A stretch of 64,000 bases of DNA from Gordonia hongkongensis (GTDB taxonomy: Bacteria > Actinomycetota > Actinomycetes > Mycobacteriales > Mycobacteriaceae): positions 806,001-870,000 of the forward strand of contig NZ_CP095552.1 in assembly GCF_023078355.1 (NCBI RefSeq), read 5' to 3'. The position numbers and the translations under genes were made by a program. This document shows positions 42,226-51,375 of the stretch, in pieces. The notes below the pieces were generated by a model that worked only from the letters and a program-made list of their open reading frames with translations, did no database searches and had not been told where the DNA came from. Positions within the stretch are counted from its first letter, which is position 1, and every line of letters starts with the position of its first letter.

Positions 42226-44300
42226 GTACCACCCTCGTCTCCCCGTCGGGCTCGGTGGCGCCCGCGGACTCCTCAGAAGCAACGCGTTCACCGGCGAAAA
42301 GTGGCATCTGGGAACGTCTCTCGCTGGCGGTGCTGCTGATCGGCACCACGGTGGCCTACCTGTGGAATCTGTCGATCAACGGGTGGGCCAACTCCTTCTA
42401 CTCGGCTGCGATCCAGGCCGGTTCCCAGTCGTGGAAGGCGTGGTTCTTCGGGTCGTCGGACATGGCGAACTCGATCACGGTCGACAAACCGCCTGCTTCC
42501 CTGTGGATTCCGGGGCTCAGCGCCCGGATCTTCGGGGTCAACCCGTGGTCGATCCTGGTGCCCGAGGCGCTGATGGGCGTCGCCTCGGTGGCGCTGCTCT
42601 ACGTGATCACCCGGAAGTACTTCGGCCACTGGGCCGGCATCGTCGCTGGGGTGACCCTCGCGGTGACACCGGTCGCGGCGATGATGTTCCGCTTCGACAA
42701 CCCCGAGGCGCTGCTCATCCTGCTGATGATCGCCGCGGTCTGGTCGATGATGAAGGGACTCGAGGACGGACGGTGGCGATGGCTGGTTCTGACCGGCGTG
42801 TTCGTCGGCTTCGGTTTCCTCACCAAGCAACTCCAGGTCATGCTGATCGTGCCGCCGCTGGCGGTCACCTACCTCGCCTTCGGGCCGCGTGGTTGGTTGC
42901 GCCGGATCGGACAACTGTTCGCCGCGCTCGGCGCGATGATCGTCAGCGCCGGCTGGTGGATTCTCGCCGTCGAGCTGTGGCCCGCGTCGTCGCGTCCGTA
43001 CATCGGTGGCTCGCAGAACAACTCGATCCTCGAGTTGACCCTCGGCTACAACGGCCTCGGCCGGCTCAACGGCAACGAGACCGGCGCCGTCGTCCCCGGT
43101 GGTGGGGGAAACGCGATGGAGGGCATGGGCGGTGGACCGGGTGGCCCCGGAGGCGGGGGCGGCGCGTGGGGCGAGACCGGCTGGCTGCGGATGTTCGAAC
43201 CCGCGCAGGGCGGTCAGATCGCCTGGCTCATCCCGACCGGCCTGATCCTCGCTGCCGTGGCACTCGTACTGATCGGCAGGGCCCGACGAACCGACCCGCG
43301 CCGTGCGTATCTGGTCGTCTGGGCGCTGTGGCTGCTGGTCACGATGGGTGTCTTCAGCTTCATGGCCGGGATCTTCCATCAGTACTACACGGCGGCACTG
43401 GCTCCCGCGGTCGCCGCGGTCGTCGCCGGCGGCGCGGCGGTGTGCTGGTCGCACCGGGACCGGCTGTGGGTGCGGATCGCGCTCGGGATCTCCGTCGCGG
43501 CCGCCGCGATCTGGGGCTTCGTCCTGCTCGATCGCACACCCGACTTCGTGCCGTGGCTGCGATACGCGGTCCTCGTCGTGGGACTCCTCGCCGCGGTGGC
43601 CATGGTCTTCACCCAGCGTCGGACCGTCGCGGCCGCAGCGCTCATCGGGGCCATCATGGCGGGCCTGGCCGGGCCGGTCGCCTACACCGTCGACACCATC
43701 GCGACCGAGAAGAGCGGATCCATCATCACCGCCGGACCGCGCGTCGAGGGCGAATTCGGTCCCGGTGGCGGTGGGCCGGGTGGACGAGGTGGCCCGGGTG
43801 GTCCCGGCGGACGGGGCATGCCCGGCATGCCACCGCAGGGATTGGGAGCACCCGGGCAGGGGATGCCCGGTATGGGTCAACAGGATGGGGGCGGTCGCGG
43901 TGGCGACGGAGCCGCCGGGGGACTGCTCCGTGGTTCGACGCCGTCGGCGGCGCTCGTGGACAGGCTCACCGCCGACGCCGACGAGTACACGTGGGTCGCA
44001 GCTGCCGTGGGCTCGATGTCGGCGTCGGGCTACCAGCTCGAGACCGGACACTCGGTGATGCCGATCGGCGGATTCAACGGCAGCGATCCGTCGCCGACCC
44101 TGGCCGAATTCCAGCAGCTCGTGGCCGCGAAGAAGATCCACTACTTCATCGGTGGCGGTTCTGGTCCCGGTATGGGGGGCGGCATGGGCGGCAACTCGTC
44201 GCAACCGTCGTCGCAGATCAGCACCTGGGTGCAGGAGAACTTCACCGCCGTCACCGTCGACGGCGTGACCCTGTACGACCTCACCCAGCCCACGAGCTGA
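42222..44300 (+). CDS. GT-C fold membrane glycosyltransferase (ArnT/PMT-like)
   Basis: The 692-residue polytopic protein belongs to the ArnT/PMT-like GT-C family (YkcB-like). An early extracellular acidic/aromatic loop (GWANSFYSAAIQAGSQSWKA; VDKPPASLW) is characteristic, and about a dozen helices follow. Two extracellular Gly/Pro/Met-rich linkers (about 290-315 and 508-570) and a C-terminal soluble domain (YTWVAAAVGSMSASGYQ) are also present. It should transfer sugar from a polyprenyl carrier to an unknown outer acceptor, as partner of the coupled GT2-GtrA protein (ATGA overlap). Confidence 0.88.
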   Translation: MSTTLVSPSGSVAPADSSEATRSPAKSGIWERLSLAVLLIGTTVAYLWNLSINGWANSFYSAAIQAGSQSWKAWFFGSSDMANSITVDKPPASLWIPGLSARIFGVNPWSILVPEALMGVASVALLYVITRKYFGHWAGIVAGVTLAVTPVAAMMFRFDNPEALLILLMIAAVWSMMKGLEDGRWRWLVLTGVFVGFGFLTKQLQVMLIVPPLAVTYLAFGPRGWLRRIGQLFAALGAMIVSAGWWILAVELWPASSRPYIGGSQNNSILELTLGYNGLGRLNGNETGAVVPGGGGNAMEGMGGGPGGPGGGGGAWGETGWLRMFEPAQGGQIAWLIPTGLILAAVALVLIGRARRTDPRRAYLVVWALWLLVTMGVFSFMAGIFHQYYTAALAPAVAAVVAGGAAVCWSHRDRLWVRIALGISVAAAAIWGFVLLDRTPDFVPWLRYAVLVVGLLAAVAMVFTQRRTVAAAALIGAIMAGLAGPVAYTVDTIATEKSGSIITAGPRVEGEFGPGGGGPGGRGGPGGPGGRGMPGMPPQGLGAPGQGMPGMGQQDGGGRGGDGAAGGLLRGSTPSAALVDRLTADADEYTWVAAAVGSMSASGYQLETGHSVMPIGGFNGSDPSPTLAEFQQLVAAKKIHYFIGGGSGPGMGGGMGGNSSQPSSQISTWVQENFTAVTVDGVTLYDLTQPTS

Positions 44301-44341
44301 CCGGCGCCGACACCGTTTGGGCGGTCACGGGTACCGGCGTT

Positions 44342-44347
44342 TAGAGT
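44342..44347 (+). promoter_or_regulatory. leaderless -10 box that sets the purD start
   Basis: TAGAGT ends 7 nt before GTG 44355 but only 1 nt before ATG 44349. It therefore favours the GTG as the real start. Confidence 0.55.
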
Positions 44348-44354
44348 CATGGAC

Positions 44355-45608
44355 GTGCGCGTACTCGTGATCGGCTCGGGCGGCCGCGAACATGCCCTCC
44401 TCATCGGTCTGGCGAACGATCCGGCGGTCACCGACCTGCACGTCGCCCCGGGCAACGCCGGCACCTCGTCGATCGCCACGAACCATCCCGTCGACGCCGT
44501 CTCCGGCGACGCGGTCGTCGCGCTGGCACGCGAGATCGGCGCCGACCTCGTGGTCATCGGTCCCGAGGTGCCCCTGGTCCTCGGGGTCGCCGACGCCCTG
44601 CGCGCGGCCGGCATCGCGACCTTCGGTCCGAGTGCCGAGGCCGCGCAGATCGAGGGGTCGAAGGCCTTCGCGAAGGACGTCATGAAGGCCGCGGGGGTCA
44701 CGACCGCCCACGCCGAGATCGTCGACAATCCCGCCCGGCTAGACGCCGCACTCGACCGGTTCGGCCCGACCTGGGTCGTCAAGGACGACGGTCTGGCCGC
44801 GGGCAAGGGCGTCGTCGTCACCGCGGACCGTGACGTCGCCCGCGATCACGCGGCCGAGTGCCTCGAGAGCGGCCACCCCGTCCTGCTGGAGAGCTTCCTC
44901 GACGGGCCGGAGGTGTCGCTGTTCTGCCTCGTCGACGGCGAGACCGTGGTGCCCCTGCTGCCTGCGCAGGACCACAAGCGCGTCGGGGACGACGACGCCG
45001 GACCGAACACCGGCGGGATGGGTGCCTACACGCCGTTGCCCTGGCTGCCCGCCGAGATGACCACGCGCATCGTCGACGAGGTCGTCAAACCCGTTGCCGC
45101 CGAGATGGTTCGACGAGGCATCCCGTTCTCCGGCCTGCTGTACGCCGGTCTGGCGATCGGGTCTGACGGGCCCGCCGTCGTCGAATTCAACTGTCGCTTC
45201 GGCGATCCGGAGACCCAGGCGGTGCTGGCCCTGCTCGAATCGCCGCTCGGGCAGGCGCTGCACGCGACCGCCACCGGCACCCTCGCCGACCTCCCGCCGC
45301 TGCAGTGGCGCGACGGGGCCGCGGTCACCGTCGTGGTCGCCGCGGAGAACTACCCCGGCAAGCCGCGAACCGGCGACCTCATCACCGGTGCCGACACCGA
45401 CGGGGTGCTGCACGCCGGCACCGCGCGCAACGCCGACGGCGCCGTCGTCTCCTCGGGTGGGCGGGTGCTCGCGGTGGTGGGCACCGGCGCCGATCTCGCC
45501 GAAGCTCGCGAGCAGGCCTACGCGCGGATCGCCAACATCAAGCTCCCCGGTTCGCACTTCCGCCGCGACATCGGCCGCAACGCCCTCGAGGGCCGGATCA
45601 GCATCTGA
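44355..45608 (+). CDS. purD: phosphoribosylamine-glycine ligase PurD
   Basis: PurD (GARS) joins glycine to phosphoribosylamine with ATP, the second step of purine synthesis. The ATP-grasp enzyme has the N-terminal [38 protein letters not shown] and [15 protein letters not shown] 44355 gives the common PurD N-terminus and 417 residues, supported by the -10 position; ATG 44349 would add two residues. It opens the purine gene group of this region. Confidence 0.95.
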   Translation: MRVLVIGSGGREHALLIGLANDPAVTDLHVAPGNAGTSSIATNHPVDAVSGDAVVALAREIGADLVVIGPEVPLVLGVADALRAAGIATFGPSAEAAQIEGSKAFAKDVMKAAGVTTAHAEIVDNPARLDAALDRFGPTWVVKDDGLAAGKGVVVTADRDVARDHAAECLESGHPVLLESFLDGPEVSLFCLVDGETVVPLLPAQDHKRVGDDDAGPNTGGMGAYTPLPWLPAEMTTRIVDEVVKPVAAEMVRRGIPFSGLLYAGLAIGSDGPAVVEFNCRFGDPETQAVLALLESPLGQALHATATGTLADLPPLQWRDGAAVTVVVAAENYPGKPRTGDLITGADTDGVLHAGTARNADGAVVSSGGRVLAVVGTGADLAEAREQAYARIANIKLPGSHFRRDIGRNALEGRISI

Positions 45609-45625
45609 GTCTCGCTCACTCGTCC

Positions 45626-45672
45626 CGTTCCCGATCACCGAAATCGGTTGTGCGCGAACGAAATAGGGAACG
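45626..45672. terminator. possible bidirectional terminator after purD
   Basis: CGTTCCC (45626-45632) pairs with GGGAACG (45666-45672), and inside lies ACCGA-AA-TCGGT (45637-45648). It sits between the converging purD and esterase genes. The stems are short. Confidence 0.35.
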
Positions 45673-45681
45673 ACGGTCGAC

Positions 45682-46626
45682 TCAGACCGCCAGGTTCCGC
45701 CCGAGGAACTCGACCTGCTCGGGCAGGACGCTGCGCCAGTAGCGATTGGTGTGACCACCCGCCGCGGTCCCGAACGCCGCCGGTGGCCGGAGTCCGGCGG
45801 CCCACTGCCGCGTGTAGGTGTAGAACTGGTCGCTCGAGCCGATGTTGATCAGCAGCGGGATCTTCGCGAACTTCGGCTGGGCTCCGAACAGCGAGTTCGT
45901 CTGGTAGTCGGCGAGGCCGTCGAAGGCGCGCGGCGGGAAGTTGCGCGGGTCGGCCCACATCGCGGGGGAGCTGACCGCGACCGCGGCGACACGCGGCGAA
46001 CCCAGCATGGCCGCCAGGCGCAACGCGCCGTACCCGCCCATCGACCATCCGAACAGGCCGATGCGTTCGGTGGACAGGTCCAGGTCCGGATTGCTCGCGA
46101 GCATCGGCAGGAACTCGTCGAGGATCATCGCGCCCCCGTCGGCGCCGTCGGTGCGTCGGTGGTAGTAGTTGCGCCCGATGTCGGCGGCGGCCAGCGCGAA
46201 CGGCGCGTTCCCGGCGTCGACGTACTGCTGCATCACCGACTGCATCTCGAGCTTCGGCCCGAAGATCGACTTCTCGTTGGTGTTGAGCGCGTGCAGCACG
46301 ACGACGACGGGCAGGGTGCCCGTCACCCCGTTGGGCCGGGCGACGGCCCAGCGCGTGTCACGCCCGGCCATGCGCGCCGAGCGGAAGCTGCCGGTGATCA
46401 GCGGTGGGCCGCCGGTGACCGGTGGCGGCGACGCCTCGACCGGTAGTTCATCGTCGGCCCGACCCTCGAGCTTGCGGGGCTCCACCGACGTCGGCGGGGT
46501 CGACCCCGAGCACGCGGCGACCCCCAGGGCGGCGGCGCCGAGGCCGGCGGCCAGGACAGCACGACGCCCGACGAACGCACGGGCGTGTTCGTCGGGATTG
46601 CTCGGGAGGGGTGGCACTCGGGTCAT
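45682..46626 (-). CDS. exported alpha/beta-hydrolase esterase lipoprotein
   Basis: The 314-residue protein has a twin-Arg (21-22), a hydrophobic helix and the lipobox VAAC (Cys39), so it is lipid-anchored outside the membrane. The hydrolase-fold nucleophile is Ser195 in FGWSMGGYG, with Asp in IGSSDQFYT and His in AGGHTNRYW. It resembles esterase D/antigen 85-like proteins. By position it fits Rv0774c, reported as a cell-wall esterase. Substrate unknown. Confidence 0.85.
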   Translation of the reverse strand: MTRVPPLPSNPDEHARAFVGRRAVLAAGLGAAALGVAACSGSTPPTSVEPRKLEGRADDELPVEASPPPVTGGPPLITGSFRSARMAGRDTRWAVARPNGVTGTLPVVVVLHALNTNEKSIFGPKLEMQSVMQQYVDAGNAPFALAAADIGRNYYHRRTDGADGGAMILDEFLPMLASNPDLDLSTERIGLFGWSMGGYGALRLAAMLGSPRVAAVAVSSPAMWADPRNFPPRAFDGLADYQTNSLFGAQPKFAKIPLLINIGSSDQFYTYTRQWAAGLRPPAAFGTAAGGHTNRYWRSVLPEQVEFLGRNLAV

Positions 46627-46707
46627 CGAGTCAACAGGGTAATGGCCGACCCCCGTCCCGCCGCAACGGAATGGCTCCCGACGCGCACCGTTGTGAGGAA
46701 TCTCCTC

Positions 46708-47199
46708 TCAGCTGTGCTGCCAGAAACCGGCGTGGACCTCGTGTGCGGCGTCGATTGCGAACGGACCGCGTACCACGATCGGCCGACTGCCCGCCTCGAA
46801 GATCCGTCGGCACGGCATCGCCAGCGTGGGATTGGCGGGATCGTCGCCGGTCATCTCCCGCAGGTCGTCCTCGCCGAGCGCGTAGACGACCGTCCCGACC
46901 CCGGCCCAGTAGATCGCGCCGGCGCACATGGCGCACGGCTCGGTGCTGGTGTACAGCGTCAGCTCGGCGCGCGTGTCGAGATCGAGGTGCCCGACCGCGC
47001 GGACGACGTTCGTCTCGGCATGCCCGGTCGGGTCACCCGCGGTGTCCACGGAATTCATCGCTTCGGCGACCACGCTGCCGTCCGGCGCCAGCAGCAGTGA
47101 GCCGAACGGGTGGTCGCCGCGCGTCCGGGCCCGGGCGGCGAGGTCGATCGCCTGCCGGAGATGGGTGATGTCTGGGTCCTCGTGACTGTCGGGGGACAT
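46708..47199 (-). CDS. nucleoside deaminase (CDA-fold)
   Basis: The 163-residue zinc enzyme has HAE (H60-E62) in PTGHAETNVV and PCAMC (C89, C92), the ligands and catalytic Glu of the cytidine/guanine deaminase superfamily. The tail residues FEAGSRPIVVRGPF do not settle the substrate; guanine, cytosine or tRNA adenosine deaminases share this fold. The isolated gene is not obviously tRNA-specific TadA. Confidence 0.85.
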   Translation of the reverse strand: MSPDSHEDPDITHLRQAIDLAARARTRGDHPFGSLLLAPDGSVVAEAMNSVDTAGDPTGHAETNVVRAVGHLDLDTRAELTLYTSTEPCAMCAGAIYWAGVGTVVYALGEDDLREMTGDDPANPTLAMPCRRIFEAGSRPIVVRGPFAIDAAHEVHAGFWQHS

Positions 47200-47252
47200 G
47201 TCCCGATCGTCGCACGGTTCCGCACGCCGGCGTGGGGCGAACGGCGAGTGTC

Positions 47253-48008
47253 TCAGGCCTGCCCGACGAGTTCACAGCTGAAGTCGACGGGCCGCGCGCG
47301 CCGGTCGAACTCGACGTGCGCCACCGACTCGCCGTCGGTGACGTCGCAGATCGGCGACCGGCCGCCGTCGGAGCCGGTGCGCCAGCTGATGTGCCAGCCG
47401 CGGCGGGCGGCCATCCCGTGGATCGCCACCCGATGATCGTTGACCGCAAGTGATCTCATCACCGTCGGCATCGTGGTGGCGAAGTCGGCGAAGGTCGGTT
47501 CGGGCAGCGCGACGTCGTCGAGGAGGTACACCGCGAGATCCCCGTCGTCGTGCTGTGCCGTCCAGTACGGACTGATCCCGGTGCTCTCGACCGCGGCCGC
47601 GGCCACGATGTCGATCGCCTCTGTCCGGTAGTCGGCGATCTGGTCGCGAGACAGGCTGGGCGGCAACGACACCCGGGGAACGGCGAAATCATCGACGCCG
47701 AATCGGGCGCCGACGTCGCGCAGCGCGGCGGCTGGACCCGCCGGTTCGCCGCGGGGATGGGCCCACCCCCACACGATCGCGTCCGATTCGATGACCGCGA
47801 TCAGGGTGGCACGCGAACGGACACAGTCGCGCTGCCCGCCCGGGTCGGACGAGACTGTCGAGGTGAAGACGACGGACCGCTCCGCCGGGTCGCAGCGCGA
47901 CTCGAAGCTACCGAGCCGTTCGCGCAGGAAGTCGGCGAACGCGACCTGCCGCAGACAGGTGTAGAGCGCCGCGTAATCGGCGACAGCATGGAGGCCGTCG
48001 AACTGCAT
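47253..48008 (-). CDS. DUF6882-type hypothetical protein
   Basis: ATG 48008 with a leaderless TACCGT box (reverse strand 48015-48020) gives 251 residues; the longer frame crosses the TetR operator and is shadow. Segments such as AVIESDAIVWGWAHPRG and DIVAAAAVESTGISPYWTA match a widespread bacterial family without known function. No signal peptide. It is divergent from a TetR regulator, which probably represses it, as in the Rv0775/Rv0776c arrangement. Confidence 0.7.
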   Translation of the reverse strand: MQFDGLHAVADYAALYTCLRQVAFADFLRERLGSFESRCDPAERSVVFTSTVSSDPGGQRDCVRSRATLIAVIESDAIVWGWAHPRGEPAGPAAALRDVGARFGVDDFAVPRVSLPPSLSRDQIADYRTEAIDIVAAAAVESTGISPYWTAQHDDGDLAVYLLDDVALPEPTFADFATTMPTVMRSLAVNDHRVAIHGMAARRGWHISWRTGSDGGRSPICDVTDGESVAHVEFDRRARPVDFSCELVGQA

Positions 48009-48129
48009 GAGGTCACGGTAACCGCGGGTATGGTCGTCGTACCCCTCTGTCCGACGTCCGACTGACGGCCGACCGCCGTCGGGCATTTCGCCGAGGTCAG
48101 CGGGCTTATACGGGAATCCGCCTGGGCGT

Positions 48130-48153
48130 GTATCGCTTTGGTGAAAGCGATAC
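48130..48153. promoter_or_regulatory. TetR operator palindrome
   Basis: GTATCGCTTT (48130-48139) and its exact complement AAAGCGATAC (48144-48153) flank a GGTG spacer. The site lies 33 bp before the tetR start and 120 bp from the divergent gene. Confidence 0.85.
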
Positions 48154-48186
48154 GACGGTACCGGCCCTTTGGCAGCATTGACTCCC

Positions 48187-48783
48187 ATGATGACCTCGGC
48201 GGCGACACCGAAGGGTGCGCGGCGGCGGTCTCGACTGATCGAGGCTGCCGGCGAGTTGCTGCTCGAAGGAGGCTTCGATGCGGTGCGTCATCGCGCGGTG
48301 GCCGAGCGTGCGCAACTACCGCTGGCGTCGACCACCTACTACTTCGGTTCCCTCGACGACCTGATGGCCGAGGCCGCCGCCAATCTGTGCGCGCACGACG
48401 AGACCGCAGTCGCCGCCCGCTGCAACGCTCTTCCGCGCCGGCACCGGGGCAGCACGGCGACGGCGGGTGCCCTCGCCGACGTCTTCGTCGGTTCCGACAC
48501 CACCCTTCAGCAACTGTCCGCGCGGTACGAGATGATCGCGCTCGCGGCGCGGTATCCGCTACTGCGCGAGGTCGTCGCGAGTCGGGGACAATCGCTCGCG
48601 TTCCATCACTGCGAGGTCCTCGTGAAGTCGCACCGGGTCGCCGATCCGGCGCACATCGCACAACTGATCGGCATCGAGGACGGAGCGATCGTGGGAGCGT
48701 TGTCCCAGACGGCCGTACGACCGGTCGACGCGGTGCGCGACGCCCTGCTCAACGTCGTCGACGTCCTCGCCCCGCGGGAGTGA
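48187..48783 (+). CDS. TetR-family transcriptional regulator
   Basis: The 198-residue protein has the TetR HTH (RLIEAAGELLLEGGFDAVRHRAVAERAQLPLASTTYYFGSLDDL, about 16-59) and a helical ligand domain. ATG 48187 is used; the in-frame extension to 48169 lacks a ribosome site. A 10+10-bp palindrome upstream is the likely operator. It probably controls itself and the divergent DUF6882 gene. Confidence 0.88.
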   Translation: MMTSAATPKGARRRSRLIEAAGELLLEGGFDAVRHRAVAERAQLPLASTTYYFGSLDDLMAEAAANLCAHDETAVAARCNALPRRHRGSTATAGALADVFVGSDTTLQQLSARYEMIALAARYPLLREVVASRGQSLAFHHCEVLVKSHRVADPAHIAQLIGIEDGAIVGALSQTAVRPVDAVRDALLNVVDVLAPRE

Positions 48784-48882
48784 CCGGACGGAGCGCCCGG
48801 GCCGAACCTCGCGAACTCACCGCGCGGTGGACGCGGCGATGACACGATGGGTCGTCAGGTCACCGACGGGGAAGGGGATCGC

Positions 48883-49284
48883 GTGTCAGCGAGACGATGG
48901 ATGGTGGGAGTCGGGGCCGCGCTCGGCGCGGCCGTCATGGCAGCGACGGCGTTCGTCGCCCCGACAGCGCAGGCCGCGCCGGCCGGGCGGGTCGATGCGT
49001 CGGTTCCGTTCTCCTCGGCGGTCTACGGCACCGGCTGCACCTATCCGCTGACCGTGGCGGTCAACTCGTCCGGCTGGGTCGAGTTCTTGGAGGTCAAGGC
49101 GGGTCTGCCGCCGCGCTTCGTCGGACGCGACCTGCCGCAGGGTGCGCTCGCCTCGACCACCTGGGTGCCGCACCGGACCGGTGACAAGTATCTGTATGCC
49201 GTGCAGAACGGGAAGGTGTCGGCGCCGACGTTCGTCCGCGTGCGACAGGGTTACGGGTCCAACGGGGCGTGCATCGCGTTCTGA
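48883..49284 (+). CDS. small secreted protein
   Basis: GTG 48883 has a GAAGGGGA ribosome site and yields a 133-residue precursor with a clean Sec signal (SARRWMVGVGAALGAAVMAA, cleavage after AQA near residue 32). The mature part has two Cys (GTGCTYPLTV and GSNGACIAF), likely a disulfide, and a beta-sandwich look. No enzyme motif. The ATG at 48847 is an upstream in-frame alternative without a ribosome site. Confidence 0.75.
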   Translation: MSARRWMVGVGAALGAAVMAATAFVAPTAQAAPAGRVDASVPFSSAVYGTGCTYPLTVAVNSSGWVEFLEVKAGLPPRFVGRDLPQGALASTTWVPHRTGDKYLYAVQNGKVSAPTFVRVRQGYGSNGACIAF

Positions 49285-49335
49285 CGGTGTGTGCGCGGCC
49301 CTCTCCGGGTTTTGAGGATCGCGACGGCCGCGACC

Positions 49336-49341
49336 TACACT
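49336..49341 (+). promoter_or_regulatory. leaderless -10 box of purB
   Basis: TACACT ends 6 nt before GTG 49348 and decides that start against the longer frame from 49291. Confidence 0.55.
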
Positions 49342-49347
49342 GACCGG

Positions 49348-50775
49348 GTGTCGAAGCCCGTCATCGCCAACGTCCTGGCCAGCCGCTATGCCTCCGCCGA
49401 TCTCGCCGAACTGTGGTCGGCGAGCACCAAGATCGAGCTCGAACGGCGACTGTGGATCGCGGTCCTCAAGGCGCAGCGCGACCTCGGCATCGACGTACCG
49501 GCCGACGCCATCGCCGACTACGAGCGCGTCGTCGACCAGGTCGATCTCGCATCCATCGCCGAGCGTGAACGGGTCACCCGCCACGATGTGAAGGCCCGGA
49601 TCGAGGAGTTCAACGCCCTGGCCGGCCACGAGCAGATCCACAAGGGCATGACCAGCCGCGACCTCACCGAGAACGTCGAGCAGCTGCAGATCCTGCGTTC
49701 GCTCGAACACGTCCACGCCCACGGCGTGGCAGTGCTCGCGCGCATCGTCGCACGCGCCGCCGACTACTCGTCGACGGTGATGGCCGGACGCAGTCACAAC
49801 GTCGCCGCCCAGGCCACCACGCTCGGCAAGCGGTTCGCCTCGGCCGCCGACGAGCTGATGATCGCGCTCACCCGGTTGCGCGAACTCATCGACCGCTACC
49901 CGCTGCGCGGGATCAAGGGGCCGATGGGCACCTCGCAGGACATGCTCGACCTGCTCGGCGGCGACGCGGTGAAGCTCGCCGACCTCGAGGGCCGGGTCGC
50001 CGATCACCTCGGGTTCGCCCGCTCGTTCACCTCGGTCGGCCAGATCTATCCGCGGTCGCTCGACCACGACGTGGTGTCGGCACTCGTGCAGCTGGCGGCC
50101 GCGCCGTCGTCGCTGGCCCACACCATCCGGCTGATGGCGGGCCACGAGCTGGTCACCGAGGGCTTCCAGCCCGGTCAGGTCGGCAGCTCGGCGATGCCGC
50201 ACAAGATGAACACCCGCAGCTGCGAACGCGTCAACGGGCTCGCGGTCGTACTCCGCGGATACGGCTCGATGGCCGCCGAACTGGCGGGCGCGCAGTGGAA
50301 CGAGGGCGACGTCTTCTGCTCGGTCGTCCGTCGCGTGGCCCTGCCCGACGCGTTCTTCGCGATCGACGGACTGATGGAGACCTTCCTGACGGTGCTCGAC
50401 GAGTTCGGCGCCTACCCGGCCGTGATCGCCAACGAACTCGACCGTTATCTGCCGTTCCTCGCGACCACCAAGGTCCTGATGGCCGCGGTGCGCGCCGGCG
50501 TCGGGCGGGAGACCGCGCACGAGGCGATCAAGGAGAACGCGGTCGCGGTCGCGCTCGCCATGCGGGAGGAGGGACGCGAACCCGACCTCCTCGACCGGCT
50601 CGCCGCCGACGACCGCATCCCGCTCGACCGCACCGGGCTCGACGCGTTGCTGGCCGACAAGACGGCCTTCGTCGGTGCCGCCGAACAGCAGGTCGCCGAC
50701 GTCATCGCGGCCGCGGAGAAGATCATCGGGCAGTACCCCGACGCCGCCGGCTACTCGCCGGCGCCGATCCTGTAG
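49348..50775 (+). CDS. purB: adenylosuccinate lyase PurB
   Basis: PurB removes fumarate from SAICAR and from adenylosuccinate, serving two steps of purine synthesis. The 475-residue fumarase/aspartase superfamily enzyme has the signature loop GQVGSSAMPHKMNTRSCERV, the catalytic His region AGRSHNVAAQATTLGKR and TSRDLTENVEQ. GTG 49348 (MSKPVIANVLASRY) is the start, supported by the leaderless -10. It precedes purC by 600 bp with a repeat and an Rdx gene between. Confidence 0.95.
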   Translation: MSKPVIANVLASRYASADLAELWSASTKIELERRLWIAVLKAQRDLGIDVPADAIADYERVVDQVDLASIAERERVTRHDVKARIEEFNALAGHEQIHKGMTSRDLTENVEQLQILRSLEHVHAHGVAVLARIVARAADYSSTVMAGRSHNVAAQATTLGKRFASAADELMIALTRLRELIDRYPLRGIKGPMGTSQDMLDLLGGDAVKLADLEGRVADHLGFARSFTSVGQIYPRSLDHDVVSALVQLAAAPSSLAHTIRLMAGHELVTEGFQPGQVGSSAMPHKMNTRSCERVNGLAVVLRGYGSMAAELAGAQWNEGDVFCSVVRRVALPDAFFAIDGLMETFLTVLDEFGAYPAVIANELDRYLPFLATTKVLMAAVRAGVGRETAHEAIKENAVAVALAMREEGREPDLLDRLAADDRIPLDRTGLDALLADKTAFVGAAEQQVADVIAAAEKIIGQYPDAAGYSPAPIL

Positions 50776-50827
50776 CTCTCCGCCATCTCACTCCGGCGCG
50801 GTGACGTCGGAGTGCCTGCTACCCCCT

Positions 50828-50955
50828 GCTCCCTGAGGAGCGCGACCCCGTCTGCTCCCTGAGGTGCGAGCGAAGCGAGCCACGAAGGGCTCCGCAACGT
50901 GTCTCACCAGGCCCTTCGTGGCTCGTCGCTATCGCTCCTCACACCTCAGGGAGCA
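50828..50955. repeat. dispersed GCTCCCTGAGG repeat with long hairpin
   Basis: TGCTCCCTGAGG occurs at 50828 and 50853 and inverted at 50944-50955. The outer arms TGCTCCCTGAGGTG (50853-50866) and 50942-50955 and the inner arms CGAGCCACGAAGGGC (50876-50890) and 50911-50925 are perfect complements. Related copies lie at 59715 and 59751. This looks like a palindromic intergenic repeat family and may terminate purB transcription. Confidence 0.75.
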
Positions 50956-50998
50956 ATGGGGTCGTTCTTTCGGATTAGGGAGCAGAAGGTCGGCTCTG

Positions 50999-51286
50999 TC
51001 ACTCGGGGGTCGAGACGTCGGAGTGCCCGAGGTTCCAGTCCGGGAGGGCGGTGTCGCGCACGCGACGCTTGAGTTCGGGAGCACCGGGGAAGCCGCCGTC
51101 GCGCTTGCGTTCCCAGATCTGGGTGCCGTCGACGTCGATGGCGAACACCCCGCCCGTGCCGGGGACGAGGGTCACCGCGCCGATCTCGGTGCCGAAGGTG
51201 TTCAGCAGTTCCGAGGCCATCCACGACGCTCGCAGCAGCCAGTTGCACTGCGTGCAGTAGGTGATGGTGATGTGCGGCTCGCTCAT
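50999..51286 (-). CDS. SelT/SelW/SelH (Rdx) family thioredoxin-like protein
   Basis: The 95-residue protein has the Rdx motif CTQC followed by NW near the N-terminus ([13 protein letters not shown]), the Cys form of the selenoprotein W CxxU site, and the [21 protein letters not shown] strand-turn typical of the family. A redox role is inferred. ATG 51286 is used; ten further in-frame codons upstream are less likely. It lies antisense between purB and purC. Confidence 0.88.
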   Translation of the reverse strand: MSEPHITITYCTQCNWLLRASWMASELLNTFGTEIGAVTLVPGTGGVFAIDVDGTQIWERKRDGGFPGAPELKRRVRDTALPDWNLGHSDVSTPE

Positions 51287-51362
51287 CGGTCCAGGATCGC
51301 AGACCCCGGGGCCCACGGCCGGACGGGTGGTCCCTGCCGCCCCGCGGGGTCACCTCACCCTC

Positions 51363-51368
51363 TAGGGT
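51363..51368 (+). promoter_or_regulatory. leaderless -10 box of purC
   Basis: TAGGGT ends 7 nt before ATG 51376. Confidence 0.5.
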
Positions 51369-51375
51369 CGAGTCC

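Noticed and set aside
42288..44204. 638-codon frame antisense to the GT-C gene (and a 709-codon + strand alternative)
   Set aside because: Both are composition-driven shadows; the GT-C frame has all the membrane helices and couples to the upstream gene.
46708..47199. tRNA adenosine deaminase TadA
   Set aside because: It has the shared HAE/PCxxC motifs, but the C-terminal half lacks the residues I associate with TadA, so a general nucleoside deaminase call is safer.
50853..50955. CRISPR-like array
   Set aside because: The repeated blocks are inverted and nested, not direct repeats with unique spacers, and no cas gene is present.
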